Positions 1 to 11,829 of a DNA stretch of 64,000 nt are shown here, in pieces. Below the pieces are notes generated by a model. It was not told the DNA's origin. It did no database searches and worked only from the letters and a program-made list of their open reading frames with translations. How positions within the stretch are numbered: the stretch's first letter is position 1; every line of letters starts with the position of its first letter. The stretch is from Biscogniauxia marginata (taxonomy: Eukaryota > Ascomycota > Sordariomycetes > Xylariales > Xylariaceae). A program made the position numbers and the translations under genes. The stretch spans positions 1 through 64,000 of the forward strand of contig MU404143.1 in NCBI GenBank assembly GCA_022695795.1, given 5' to 3'.

Positions 1-92
<92 letters not shown>
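1..92. repeat. TAA trinucleotide microsatellite
   Basis: About thirty uninterrupted copies of the trinucleotide TAA/ATA open the window and run directly into AT-rich relic DNA. The array may continue to the left of the window. It has no coding content. Confidence 0.97.
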
Positions 93-240
93 TAAATTAA
101 TTATAATATACTTATTATATATATTTATATAATAAATAAAAAAAGTTTTAATTATATTTTAATTTTAATTTAAAAGGTTTTAACTTAAAAATATAATTAA
201 TTAATTAATTTAAGTATATATGTTATATATAAAAATATTG
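93..240. repeat. AT-rich repeat relic
   Basis: Nearly pure A+T sequence. It resembles the stretches near 20060-20200 and 38040-38200 (shared runs such as TTATATAATAAATAAAA followed by a TTTTAATTTTAA-type tract), so it is probably the edge of the long-TIR repeat family described at 36457-38421. No reading frame is visible. Confidence 0.5.
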
Positions 241-644
241 TTATAACGTGACTTTAAGCTTATAAAGCTTATTTTACATAAATCAACGACCTAGTCGTAA
301 CAATTTTGACATAATAAACACTGTCACGAGACATCGAGTATAGGATTAAGTAATATTCATGGTCTTGTCAAGTATGCGTCACGTATTGACGATGGAACAT
401 AATCTACCGGCTCGCCCTGTTTATCCCATGCTAGGTTTCTTAGCAATTGACGAATATGGGGGGAATGCCCTATGAGAGTGGAACAACTTCGATTTCGATC
501 ATCCATACTACAGTTTATATAACTTGAAATATTCACACTATTCCTTCTATACTATGTCATGGAGAAAGACTTCACGTAGAATACCTACTACTAGTCCACC
601 CGTTCTAGGTCCCAAGGACATCAACTGTTGCCAGATTGAGCCTT

Positions 645-1653
645 TCATTGGTAGCTTAACACCTCAAGGTTGCGAACGGAGTATGCGACATCTATTTTAA
701 CCATTAAAATGCAAACTATTACGGCGTATACCTGTAGCGTAGAATGACTGCTTACCTGAGTCGGGTCCTGGGGATCCCGAAGAGCCCTCCATCTGCAAGT
801 TTATGATCCTAGAAATATTTAGTCCAAGGAAGCTTTGTATGAGCAGGGTTCATTACAAGTATAGCCCAGCATCGATATAATTATCGCCGTATTGAGTTGT
901 CTGCTCGACATCATCTAAGAAATACTTGATTCGTACAGTGCTACCATTCTCATCCCTTAGCTCAGCCTTTATCGAATGCCATTCTTCGGGATTAGGGTAA
1001 GGAACGTCATGAGCGGCAACAATGCTGCTAGTATTGAATGTGTTGAAACTGACTGTGGCAACAGGAGTCAGTAATTGCCTTTTCCAGTAAGAACAACGAG
1101 GTAAGTCTTGGGAGCAGATGTCTCCTTAGGGAAACTAATGAATTCTAAGGCACACAAAAGGGGTAAAAATTAACTCATGTATTCACATACTGTCACCGCT
1201 TCCCTTCCACTCGGCTATGTCAATCTCGGGAGGCCAGCCACTGACTGCGGTGAGCCAGAACGCAGGCCAAGTACCTTTTATAGTAGTAGCCTTGAAATCA
1301 GCGCTGAAGTCGTATCCCCCGCCTGCGGCTACAGCGAATGTTTGTTTGGCATGTATAGCACCTGAGAGGTAGTTCACCGGGTATTGGACGCCACCATTTT
1401 CTGCTGGAGGTTGGCCTTCAGCAGGGGTTGCTGTAATAGTTAAGACATCATCAGAGACACTGACTTGACTCTCGTCCATCCTGGCGCCTCCATTGTGATC
1501 AGTACCCCATGGGTAGAGGTTGTTCCAATAGGTATCGAATTCGGTAAAAGACGATGTAGGAATCAAAATTTCTGTGGCGGTCTGTCGCTTGATCTTGGGG
1601 ATAGCGGAGACGACTACAGACCAGGTGGACAGAATCAGTACAGAACGCATCAT
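645..1653 (-). CDS. Secreted GH16 beta-glucanase, four exons
   Basis: Predicted secreted glycoside hydrolase family 16 enzyme, likely an endo-beta-1,3(4)-glucanase acting on cell-wall or plant glucans. I read four exons on the minus strand: 1653-1191, 1052-857, 808-756 and 691-645, giving 252 aa. The introns start GTATGT, GTAATG and GTAAGC and end in CAG, TAG and TAG. The N-terminus is a signal peptide (LILSTWSVVVSA) followed by KR. The catalytic motif EIDIAE is at about residues 144-149 after WPAFWLTAVSGWPP. Exon 2 continues with SFNTFNTSS and EEWHSIKAELRDENGS, and the last exon ends RNLEVLSYQ, as expected for the jelly-roll C-terminus. All splice phases close without a frameshift, so the gene looks intact. 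The in-frame ATG at 1689 would add 12 residues; I prefer 1653 or 1650 because they sit directly before the hydrophobic core. It stands alone in a 1.9-kb GC island between AT blocks. Exact substrate is not determinable. Confidence 0.88.
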
Positions 1654-1689
1654 AGCAGCTACGTCACTCTCGGCAACACTTAATTTCAT

Positions 1690-2150
1690 TAAATGTGTTA
1701 GGCGATGAAGAGCCGGGCTCGAGGAGGCTATTTTTCTAGTCGGATAAACGACCCTCTGATCTAGTTTTATACTTGAGCATTTCCCCAGATTTTTAGGTGA
1801 TATTGATCGACATTACAGCTTAGTGGAGCATTGATCACCTCATCGGTTTCATGTTAACTGTAGGATGCCACCCTACGCGGACCTTTTTTGCTATGAAGTC
1901 TACTTGATAGGTAGCATGAGGCCTGTGTGAAGTCCAGCCAAGCCCGTACTCAATGCAAGCCCCTGGAGTGCCGTCGCATCTAAAGGCGAATTTTTAGGCC
2001 ACCAATAAGGTTGGCAAAATCCAGATTACATGAAAGGGTATTTCCACCATGATTACGACCAAATAAAGTCTATTAACAAAGTATCACAATGACACCAGTA
2101 GGTATATGCGAAGGTAGCAAAGCAGTTAATACACGAAGAATTAAAACGAA
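1690..2150. other. Upstream region of the GH16 gene, no gene seen
   Basis: Normal base composition, no convincing reading frame. It forms the 5' flank of the minus-strand GH16 gene and grades into AT-rich DNA near 2150. Confidence 0.6.
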
Positions 2151-3176
2151 AATCTAAAAAAAGAAGTGGTCCATTAACACTTAATTACCTCCCTTGTTAA
2201 TCCTTATGTTTATATTACCGCTTTTTAAATAATATTAAACTTTATTAAACATTAATAACTAAAGTATATAAAGGTTAACTGATAAATTATAAAACACCTT
2301 TTTAATAAATAATGTTAATAATTTCTATAAAATTGATTATTAAAATTAAATGTTTTAAAATTTTAAAATACTTTTATTATAAATTATAATAAACATTGAA
2401 AAGTGAAAGTTTAAATAATCTTTATATTATAATAAAAATGAATTATATAAAGAAAATACTGGTTTTTATTATTAATAAATTATATTTTTTTAAAAAAATT
2501 ATTAAAATTAAATTAAATTAATTAAACTATAATATTATATTTAAAGAATTTTATTATAATATTTTTATTAAATTTAATTAATTAAATATTATATTTTTCA
2601 TTTTTATATAATTATAAATATTTTATAACTTTATTTTATATATATTTAAACGTCTTTTTTATTTATTATTAAAATTTCAAAATTTTATATCATTATTTAT
2701 TTATTTTATTACTTTTTAAAAAGGAATAATTTAATAAAAGTAATTAATTATTATAATATGAAAATATATAAAAATAAAAAGTCTTTTTTAAAAAACGTTT
2801 TTCGTTATATATATTATATTATTATTATTATTTTATTTTTAATTAATTAAATATATGTATTAAAAACCTTGATTTTATATAAAGGTTTTTTATAAAATTA
2901 TTTTATTTAACGTGCTTTATAAGCAAGTAAACTATATAAACAAGTAAATTAATTTCTATAATTTTCGTAGTTTTAAATCTTAAAAAACATTTATATAATA
3001 TTAAAATTAATTAATAATTATTATTATTTAAATTATTTTTTTAATTTTATATTTTAAAAATTAAATATCTTTTTTTATTAAATATTTAGTTTTTTAATAT
3101 GTAATTTAAATTAACTAATTAATTTATAAATAATATATTTAATATTATTATTAAAACGCGTAAATGTTATAATTAA

Positions 3177-3355
3177 GAGTTACAAAAGGTATTAATATGT
3201 ACCTTACTTGCTTTAAGTTAGTTCTTAACTTATAATAAGTATATAAAGATAAACTTTCTCCTTTTCCTTTAAAATAAAGCAAGCGTTTATCTTGCTTTAT
3301 TTCTTTCTTATAAGAATATACTAGTTATACCTAGCTTGCTCTCTCAATGTAATAA
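3177..3355. repeat. Short LTR-like dispersed repeat
   Basis: About 180 bp beginning GTTACAAAAGG and containing TTAACTTATAATAAGTATATAAAGA and an AAAGCAAGCGTTTATC-type pyrimidine/AT tract. Related copies are at about 12826, 13088 and 38560. The size and the TATA-like centre suggest a solo LTR of a small retroelement; target duplications were not established here. Confidence 0.5.
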
Positions 3356-3411
3356 TAAAATTATATTTATATATTTTTTAAAAATAAATAAGAAATAAAA
3401 AATATTTATTA

Positions 3412-3848
3412 ACGTGTTTTATAAGCGAGTGGGCCACACAAGTGAGTGAACCACTTAATTTCCCATATAAAATCGACTTTTTTTTAAAAAATTCATAACT
3501 TTACACGTAAAAATCGTAAAAATTTAAAATCTTTTTTTAGTTATATAATTATAAAGCTTAACTAAAAATAAAATCGAAAAAATAAAAGTAAAATGTATAA
3601 AGAAATACGTAAAAAGGTTTATACGTTTTGTTTTAATTTTAATTTTTACGCGTTTTCTTTTCGCATTTTTAAAAATTAAATTTTTTGATTTTATTTTTAG
3701 TTAAAACCTATAATTATATAACTAAAAATAAGGTTTATGATTTTTATGATTTTTACGCGTAAAGTTATAAATTTTTGAAAAAGTCGATTTTATATAAAAA
3801 TCTATTTCGTTCGCGAGCTTGTTTCGTCCACTCGCTTATGTGGTACAT
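3412..3848. mobile_element. Foldback MITE, copy A (heterotypic ends)
   Basis: A 437-bp element flanked by TA (3410-3411, 3849-3850). Both halves are near mirror images: ATATAAAATCGACTTTTT on the left against AAAAAGTCGATTTTATAT on the right, and TTTACACGTAAAAATCG against its inverse. The outer 45 bp differ between ends. The left end has GAGTGGGCCACACAAG (variant 1); the right end reads inversely as GTGGACGAAACAAGCTCGC (variant 2). No coding capacity. Confidence 0.85.
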
Positions 3849-4659
3849 TATATATAAATTATAAAAAAGGTAATGAGTTATTAAGAAAAAAGTTAACTTT
3901 AAAGCTTTATTAAGGCTTTTTTATATAAACTTATTTATATATAACGTTATATTTTTTATTATCTCATATTATTATCTTAAATAATTAATCATTTTTTCCT
4001 CGTTTAAATTATATTATTATAATAATAAATATCTTATTATATAAATATAACGCGAAATAAATTAAAAAAATTATTAATTTCATATAATAATAAAAATCAT
4101 TATAAATACATTTAAATAAATAAATCGGTTATTAAAAAGCTTTATACGAAAATTAAAATATATATTTAAAATAATTTAAATTAATATATAAAATAATATA
4201 AACAATTTTAATAAGTTATAATTATTTAAATTATTAATATTAATAATTTTATATATTTAGTTATTTATTATATAAATTATAAATTTTAACTTTATATATT
4301 TTAATATTTTTAAAATAAATAAATATATATATATAATAAATATTTTAAATATATAAACTAAGTTTTATATAATTAAATTTAAATTTTTTTTAAAAAAAGT
4401 TATTTTTTTTAATAATTAAAATTATAAAAATTATAAAAACTAACTTATTTATTTATATAGCTTATTTATTTATAAAGCACGTTATTTACTTATAAATAAT
4501 GTTAAATATAATTATAAAGATATAATATTTAAAAAGGTATAATTCTTAATAATTTTTTACTTTTTTTATAAAAAGAACATTTAATTAAAATAAATATAAA
4601 TAAAGTGGTAAACTTTAAATAACTTAATAATTTGGTACTTTATAAAATTGATTTATTAA

Positions 4660-5295
4660 AGCGATAAATAAGTAGCAGACAGAGATTAAGACCATGTAAT
4701 TTAAACTTAGTTGTATTTAGCGAAAATATCTTTACAATTCAGAGTGTAGGTTATCTTCATCGATCCTGGAAAGCTTCGCAGGTGGTCAGCTACTGCAAGA
4801 CTACCCCACTGAAACCAAGCACGCAAGCCAGTGACATTGACTGTCACGATTGAACCGTTGCGAGTTTATATATAAGAAATATATGATTGGGGTACATCCG
4901 AACCAGCAAAAGGAAGCTATTCACGAAAGTGAAATGGTACACCAGTTTGACAACACAGTTACTTGTAGCCAAAAGCAAAATGCAAGCAAATGACGATCCG
5001 ATTGCGCCGCCCGTCCCAATGCATATGGTCACCTGTAAAAGTGAACTCCTGGTCCGGTCTCATATGAGTAAAACAAATATGCTGATGCATGTCTAATGAT
5101 GCTGCTCCCCTTAACAGCATGATCGAATTATGGAAAGGCTGTTATGAGATTGAAGCTCGATGATGGCGCCCGGCTGGTATATCTAATGCAATTTAAACGT
5201 AGTAGTGGCGTATCCAAAGCAAAACGTGATGGGTATCTCGAAGTAAATGGCTGTTCGACAGCCTTCACACTGTCGGGCCTGGCTGCCGCTGCCTC
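4660..5295. other. Intergenic, no gene seen
   Basis: Transition from AT block 1 to normal-GC DNA. Only short overlapping frames of about 60-70 codons occur on both strands and none has protein-like composition. It is the 3' flank of the His/Ser-rich gene. Confidence 0.55.
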
Positions 5296-5886
5296 TTAGT
5301 GTTTTTTTTGCTCATCGCTGCTGGTCGTCGTGCTTCCATTTGAGCAATGATGATGGTGATTATTGGAATGCGAATGGTGATGCTGTCGTACCTTCGGAGC
5401 TGTTAGCTTGAATACATACCTGAACGCCCGTCCGTGGCTAGGGGTTGAACATACTCTTTGACGTCCTCGCTGCTCCTCCTCCGCGGGTAAATCGTATGTT
5501 TGTCTCTCCTCCTCGTACCAGGCGCTCAAGCTCTTGCCACCAAAGGTTAGATCCTCGTCGTCTATGACTGTGGGCTCCATCCAGCCGTAGCCTTGAAGAT
5601 CTGCTTCTGGGCTGCCCATGTTGGGGAGATAATAATACTGCAACTCGTCGGCAGTGTGATGTGACGCCGTTGTCGTGGTGACCATCTTCAGGGGTGATGG
5701 GTTGTGGGTTTGTGAGGATGAGATTGACTTGTGCGAATTCTTGTGAGAACTAGGTCGATTTGGCGATCGAGTTTTCGAATGCGAAGAATGAGAGCGTGGT
5801 GAATGTGTGTGATGGCTGTGTTGCGACGTCGTTCTGCTTCGTATATTTCTGTTGTCGTCAGGTACACACGGACCGCGTCGCGTCAT
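5296..5886 (-). CDS. His/Ser-rich hypothetical protein
   Basis: Single-exon frame of 196 aa from the ATG at 5886. An in-frame ATG at 5994 would add 36 residues, but those look like 5' UTR sequence and 5886 begins a better-balanced protein (MTRRGPCVPDDNRN). Residues about 20-65 are rich in Ser, His, Arg and Pro. The middle (about residues 80-135) is the only compositionally normal part, with YYYLPNMGSPEADLQGYGW, a DDEDLTFGGKSLSAWYEE stretch and an EEEQRGRQR run. The C-terminus is His/Ser-rich with HHHSHSNNHHHHC. There is no signal peptide or membrane segment. I do not recognise a named family. The unbroken frame and protein-like middle argue for a real gene, probably intrinsically disordered; the His clusters could bind metal, but that is speculation. 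Confidence 0.6.
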   Translation of the reverse strand: MTRRGPCVPDDNRNIRSRTTSQHSHHTHSPRSHSSHSKTRSPNRPSSHKNSHKSISSSQTHNPSPLKMVTTTTASHHTADELQYYYLPNMGSPEADLQGYGWMEPTVIDDEDLTFGGKSLSAWYEEERQTYDLPAEEEQRGRQRVCSTPSHGRAFRYVFKLTAPKVRQHHHSHSNNHHHHCSNGSTTTSSDEQKKH

Positions 5887-8800
5887 GGGCGGCGAGTAAT
5901 AATACGTCGTGGCAGAAATTGATGAAAAAGTGGCAAGGTTGCGAAATAGCAAAATAGCAATCGATGCTCGTGTAGATGCGTACCAGAAGGGCAACGTCCG
6001 TAGACAAGTTCTAATATTGGAGTGGAAGCGAAAAGACGCGCAGAGGCTGGTGTGCTCCCCCTTTATTTGTGCTTATTCCGTCGTGGATGAATCGTCGATC
6101 TCGTAAGGCTGCGCCAGGCTACCCTTCTTCTCGTTCTCAAGCTTCTTATGTTTCCGTCTTACACCTCCAAAAGGCTGAAGTCTACCCAGCCTCCGAAGTC
6201 TGAAAAATTCCAGAGTGGTAAGTAGGCTGAGAGAGTACGGGGTGGAGGAAGGGATAAAAATTCTATATAAATAAATACCGAAAGCAGACAAAGCTAGCTA
6301 GCACGGGCCGGGATATGTGGGCGCGACTGGTAGCCGTAGCACACTAAAATTATTTATTCTTAGTCCAAACAAATAAAATGTTGGGGGGCTGGCAAGGGGT
6401 TTGGCTGGAACTCTGCTGGACCGATGTGTAAAAATGGCGATACGGTAATGCGGGGATTTCCGGAAGAGGGAATTCATACCGCCGCTTGGCTGTGGAGAGA
6501 GTTGTCTCAGTTTGCAGGGCGAAAAGGGGGGCCCCTGCAAGGTTATATTCGAGATAAAACGGAACGGAACGGTAGCGTCGGATACGGTATACCGGTCTCT
6601 TGTGTCCATCGGCCAATAAAGGGGTGCCTATCCGGTCGTCTCCCTGCCTGGCATGGATCTCTGTCGTGTATACCGAGGTCCAGGCGGGAACATGTCCTTC
6701 CAGCTTACTAGAGTTGACCAAGTATCTTATTTCATTCGTCTTCTTAATTTCCCTTCTTCGGCATCGAAATCCTCGAGCAGAGGGTTGACTGACGGATTCT
6801 CGACGATTTTTTTAAAATAAAAAATACGTTTCACGATGCAAAGGCTCGAGGAAGTGTCGGGCTTCGTCGCACTAATGACGAGGCCGGGTACGTCCGTAGA
6901 GATTATTGAATGATTCGGGAATCCGTGCGTTTACAAGTATGTAGGTATCTGTCTTGTTTTCATTTCTGGGGAAAGAAACGGGCGATCGTGGGAGTCTAGT
7001 TAAATTTGTGGAAAGGGGGATGATGCCGACGGAGTCAGAAACGACAAGATCTTGTGGCTAAGATGCCAAGAGAGATACATGGCAATCGGGAATAGATCCA
7101 CTAATGACGAATGACTCAATTTTTAGGTCCGTGTGAAGGTGCGAGAAAAGAGATTTGCCTCCTAGATGCAAAAAGTTTTGCGCTGGTGGAGTGTAAACAC
7201 TACAAAGTGGTCTTCATAATTATAAATGTGGGTTAAGTAGGTATGTACATGTGTATACGAGTATAAGTAGGTATAATGTAAGTCGAGATTTGCTAAAGGC
7301 TCTAGAGACAATAATAAATAACAAATGGATAAAACTTCGAAGTAAGAGAAGACTCGCTTAACGTCTTACGAAACACGTGTATTTGCAATGCGAAGTTTTC
7401 ATAAAATGCAATATCATTCGAGCATAAAAGATGTAATAATAAGTAAATGGCCATTTCTAAGCCTCCAGTGATCATTAACTCGAGCAAGCTCTCGCGCTGG
7501 TGCGGAATACATACCGATGCGCAATGCTGACCTTCAAGATGAGAGCCGATAGATGGCAGAGAATTGACAACATTTTAGAAAGGAGGATTGCCACGGACAC
7601 AACTACGGCCGATGGGCCTCCTCGTTACCACTATAGTTACCACTATATATTAAAGTTGGGATCTCTTGTGCTATGGTTGCTACGTTTTTTATCCTACATT
7701 GCCTGAACCCACCCCGGCTTGCTTGGATACCCAATACACTAGGCCTATAAGAGGCCTATTGTAAGAGGCCTATTGCGCCAAGCTGTTCTGAGCTCACCAC
7801 ATCCAGGTAATGGCAATGGTTCGGCTCTAATGATAGGTACCTCCTTACTAGATTTACGTGTAGAATAACTCTGGCCCCCAACGGCTTATTGCCTCAAAGG
7901 CGGAATCCGATTTTCATAGTCGGATCGATTGGAAGGTTTCCCTTGACAACAAGGAGCAATCGCCGCGGCATCGTTTGACTGCGCCTAAGCTAATATTAAT
8001 AACTTCCTCGTGAGACATTTCAATACTGTAACCAGGTAGGTAATAAATAGTGCGAATGTGTCGGCCGGAATGTGTGGCCCGAACTCGGTGTTTTATTTGC
8101 AAACTCGGTAGGTCTTTAACATTAGGCTCTCCTTACTTACAACATCTGATTAGCGAAGCCTGGTCCCTTCGTCAGGCCGACCAGCCTGGGTTTAATCAAT
8201 AAGGAGTACTGATCAATGAAGATTGAGAGGTCCGGTCGCGGCTCGAGCGGCCACGATGGCGTGATAGCGTGGGCCAAGCCAAGCCATTAAGTCTGGAAAG
8301 CTTCGGGGAGTCTAGCCAGCCGCAATGTTTAGATGGGCGACGATCGATTACGATCTAGTCCGGCAAGATGCCGATTTGGGCGACATCTATGTATCAAGAA
8401 CGGGAAGCCTATTTCTGACTCGCAGCAATTTCGTCATTGATGTCTATCCTGCCCACCATTTCTCCAACTCCTATAACGAGTTTATTGCCCCCGAACCGCT
8501 CTTAACTTTCATTTTGACCGAGGTTTTGCAAGTACTGGGCCATTCTAGACACCACGGTTACGACTTTTATGCTCAGTAAAACCCTGGTCTTGTGTTTGGT
8601 ATTAGAGCCACCAAGCATATAAAAGCAAAATCAAGAAATTAACATGCTAACACATAGACCAGAATAACCTGTTAACAACTCAAGCTCACCGACAAGCTTA
8701 CATCTACCGACTAGCGACAGCGGCTAAGCTAGATCAGCACACGCAGGTCTCCATGTTAAGATGTAAAAGCAAACGATACGCGCAACGCCGAATCATAGGA

Positions 8801-11690
8801 ATAGCTAAGCAGGTAAGCCAGGTGTGTCGAATGGGTCTTAGTGGCGCTCGGCTATATTAATTCTGAGTTAAAACAGTCTACCCGGTCCGTAGTCCATCGA
8901 AAATCCCACCACTGGATCGCTAAATGCTGTGTGTATAACCCTAGTAATAGACACCTCCTGGTAGTTCCAATGCTGCTGAGATAATATCAGCCGATATAAT
9001 CTTTGTTGTTATCAAAACATTTCTTCGTATTACGCTCATCAGTATAACATGATCAAAGTCCGAATGGCCTTGATCAAGCCAGTGAGTACATAGCAGTAAG
9101 CCTACGTGCAAAGAGAAAGATATATATAACGAAGAGGAGGCGCGGCATTTGTTTGCATCACCGCATCGCAGTCTTCCGTACCTCCAAGATTTTTTATTTG
9201 GTGTCAGCGGCATAACCACCGGTTATGATTCGTCAGCTCCTGGTCTCGCACATATCTCCCTCCTCTTGAAGCCTATAGGCCGATGGCTTTTCATCGTCCA
9301 GGTCAAGCGGGGGAGGGCAGAGATTTGAACCCTAGAAAAGGCACAGCGTTGCAGTTGGAAGGGTCCCTCGGGCGACATTAGCGGCGATCACTGCACATGC
9401 TCGCAGATTGCTTGTGAAGATGCTCGATGCGACCCGGTCATTCTCCATCTTGCGAGTCGTAAGGAACAACGCTTATGTTAATAGGGTCTAATGACGTCGT
9501 TTATCTCATACAACATGACTCTGTAAGCTAGATATGTTGTTGAGCCTATACATATATACCTATTCGACGTTATGATCGTACAAGCCAATCTATGTGACAG
9601 CTGTTTGGTAGCGAAGCATCGGACGGAAGTAATGAGATGTGACGGGGAAGAAGAGAAATGTTCACCTCCCACCGGCGTGCTTAGGCAGTCTAGCATGACA
9701 AGACAAGGCGAGAGATGATAAATCTTGTCCGCTACCCTGAGGGATGGTGGTTGTAATGATGACGGAGGACAACTCCAGACCAGCTAGTGTAGTGAAGACT
9801 GAACTTAAGGCCTTGGCTTGTATGTACAATACCATCCCCACAACCCCGCCATCGACGAACTACCTAGAGTTGAAAGCCCGCCGAAACCCGTATAATACTG
9901 TCGGGTTCGGGGGAGTATACAGTATCAAGGTCTTTTCCGAGCCACCTACCGTTTTCTCTCGGTCATTGGACCAGTGGAGGTCAGCTGATAGATAGGTAGG
10001 TAAATCGGCTGGCTCGGTCAAAGGCTGTGACCCAGGTTGGCTTATCCCAAGATCAGATCTTGTGCCCACCTTCAAGCAACGATAACAGCCATCATGTGCC
10101 TATCCTCTGCCTGCTTGCGCAATAGGGAGGCGGTCAGGTTCTCACAATTAGGCATCGGTCGCCATCTCCTTCTATCTAGTAGTAGAACGTCGCATGGAAG
10201 TTAACCTGGTCCTGAGGTAAGGTGGACAGATTGACACGCGGCATATTTCGGAACCGAGTTGGGTTCCTCGAAATTACCTAATCGTAATCACATTCACGGA
10301 GTCCTCTCGACGAACTGAATATTTCGTCATAGTGGAACCAACTTTAGTCCAGAGTATCAGCGGGTTCAGGTTTGATTCCTATTACCTGGCGCTATTGGTA
10401 GCTCGCTGGTGCTCTTTCTAATTAGTTTGTATGCTGCGTTGCCAAGTCGCATGTCTCGCCTGCAAATGCACAAGGCGATGTGACGGGTTCACCACTTTCT
10501 CACCTACCGCTTGACCTGGTCCAGCAGGTTCCAGCTAACTCCGGACATCGGGACTAGCTGGGTAATTCTTATGTATATACGTATTCACGCCTTTGTTGGC
10601 AGGATCTGCACAAACTAATTGGTAGCCGGGACAGCGGCTCGATGGCCAAGACAATTACGGCAACGTCGCTCCCCGTCTGTGGAATGCAGGGCGTCGTAGT
10701 CTGTATTCACTCCTTGTTGGTGTCATCATCGACTCATTTACACCTTGACACCTAGCACGTTGCTGGCAGCAGCTGAATTCTCCACGACGCAACTCCCCTA
10801 TGCACCCTCTAAGATACCCATACCACGTCAAGAATCGGGGGTATATCAATCAGGGGGGATATCGATATAGACCGGGGTTTCTGCGCTGTTTCGATGACCT
10901 GTCAATTCGACAGTTGCATAATGCACCAGGGGGATCTGCATCTCTGCCCTATAGGACTTATGGCCGTAATCAATCTGAATAGACCTGACTTGTCTGGACT
11001 TGAGTTGGCAAAATCAGATTGCTCGTTGACGTCTTCGAGCCAATTAATACTTAGGCATTGAATTGCAAGGTTTCTTGGTCTACCATTGACTGACTGAAGA
11101 GCCGATTTGTACCTTACACTACACTACGCATCTGCACATTCAATTGCTCTGCAACTGTCTGCTTCCCTCAAAATTCCGCAACGGAATTCATTCGCAGAGA
11201 ATAAAATTCTTCGTAATGAAGGTCATGGATGGCCTAATGATGATAAATGTATCTAAAATAAGAAACACATGCGTGTCATTTTAGTTGTAAAACAACTGGT
11301 TGTGGTGGCCAGGTCAAGCCGCTCCTCGCCATTGAATACCTAACCTATAGCGATTGCCCCTCATTACCTGCTACGGGAGCGCCGGGCCCCATACTTTTTA
11401 TTGCAAGAAAGTTTTAATGGTGTCAGAAACCTCAAGGTACATGAAATTGTCTTCAGTTCTTCTCTCCGTGTCAGGATCCAGCTTCACCCCTGAGCTCGCT
11501 CAGAGATATTCTTAGGTAGCATAACAGTCTTTGAGTGAGACGGATACTGAATTCATTTTACACTTCTATGCCCAGCTTAATCCTTGAGTCGAAGCCTCAA
11601 AGATTAAGAATGTTAAGATGAAAGAAAAAATGTAATAATAAGGGAGGAAGGAGGAATCTACACCGGCGAATTAAGGAAAGATATCAAGAC
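5887..11690. other. Normal-GC gene desert
   Basis: About 5.8 kb with ordinary base composition but no frame longer than about 120 codons, and none recognisable. The longer frames at about 6298-6721 overlap on both strands, an indication that they are chance. A small plus-strand frame at 8325-8579 (84 codons) is not supported by any motif. The TC-rich stretch near 6120-6250 may be 5' leader of the gene ending at 5296. Spliced genes with very short exons cannot be excluded by eye. Confidence 0.5.
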
Positions 11691-11829
11691 TTATTAAGAT
11701 TTAATCCATTAAGATTTTAAATTAAATTCACTATAAAACGTTAAAATGAAAAGGTTATTCTCGGTCTTATAACTTAATTAAATAAATTTAAATAAAATAT
11801 TATATTATATTATTTTAATATAAATAATA

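Larger units (their letters stand above)
2910..4482. mobile_element. TIR element, family 2, copy with nested MITE
   Basis: The left end reads ACGTGCTTTATAAG and the right end is its inverse, CTTATTTATAAAGCACGT-like. Terminal inverted repeats extend about 70 bp, and both ends are flanked by TA (2908-2909 and 4483-4484). Internal stretches (near 3990-4180) match those near 12606-12800 and 36950-37110, which defines a dispersed family. No transposase frame is recognisable. The first ten bases equal those of the Fot1/pogo-type element at 45623, suggesting TA-targeting Tc1/mariner-superfamily membership. Confidence 0.7.
2150..4660. repeat. AT-rich, RIP-like block 1
   Basis: About 2.5 kb of extremely AT-rich sequence, dominated by TA, TTA and AAT strings and with no open frame of note. 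It holds a TA-flanked inverted-repeat element (2910-4482) with a nested MITE (3412-3848) and an LTR-like repeat (about 3177-3355). The composition fits RIP of repeated DNA in ascomycetes; this is an inference from composition and from the codon damage seen at 45-55 kb. Confidence 0.85.

Noticed and set aside
1183..1689. Truncated GH16 fragment (168 aa)
   Set aside because: The apparent stop lies in an intron; splicing at 1190/1053 continues the family sequence to a complete C-terminus.
6298..6721. Overlapping frames of about 95-123 codons on both strands
   Set aside because: Mutually overlapping on both strands, repetitive of one another and without protein-like composition.
8325..8579. 84-codon plus-strand frame
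   Set aside because: No recognisable motif, no neighbouring exon or context; cannot be told from chance.
9300..9375. tRNA-like TpsiC arm on the minus strand (GGGTTCAAATC)
   Set aside because: No matching 5' acceptor strand, D arm or anticodon stem could be found in the expected 70-85 nt.
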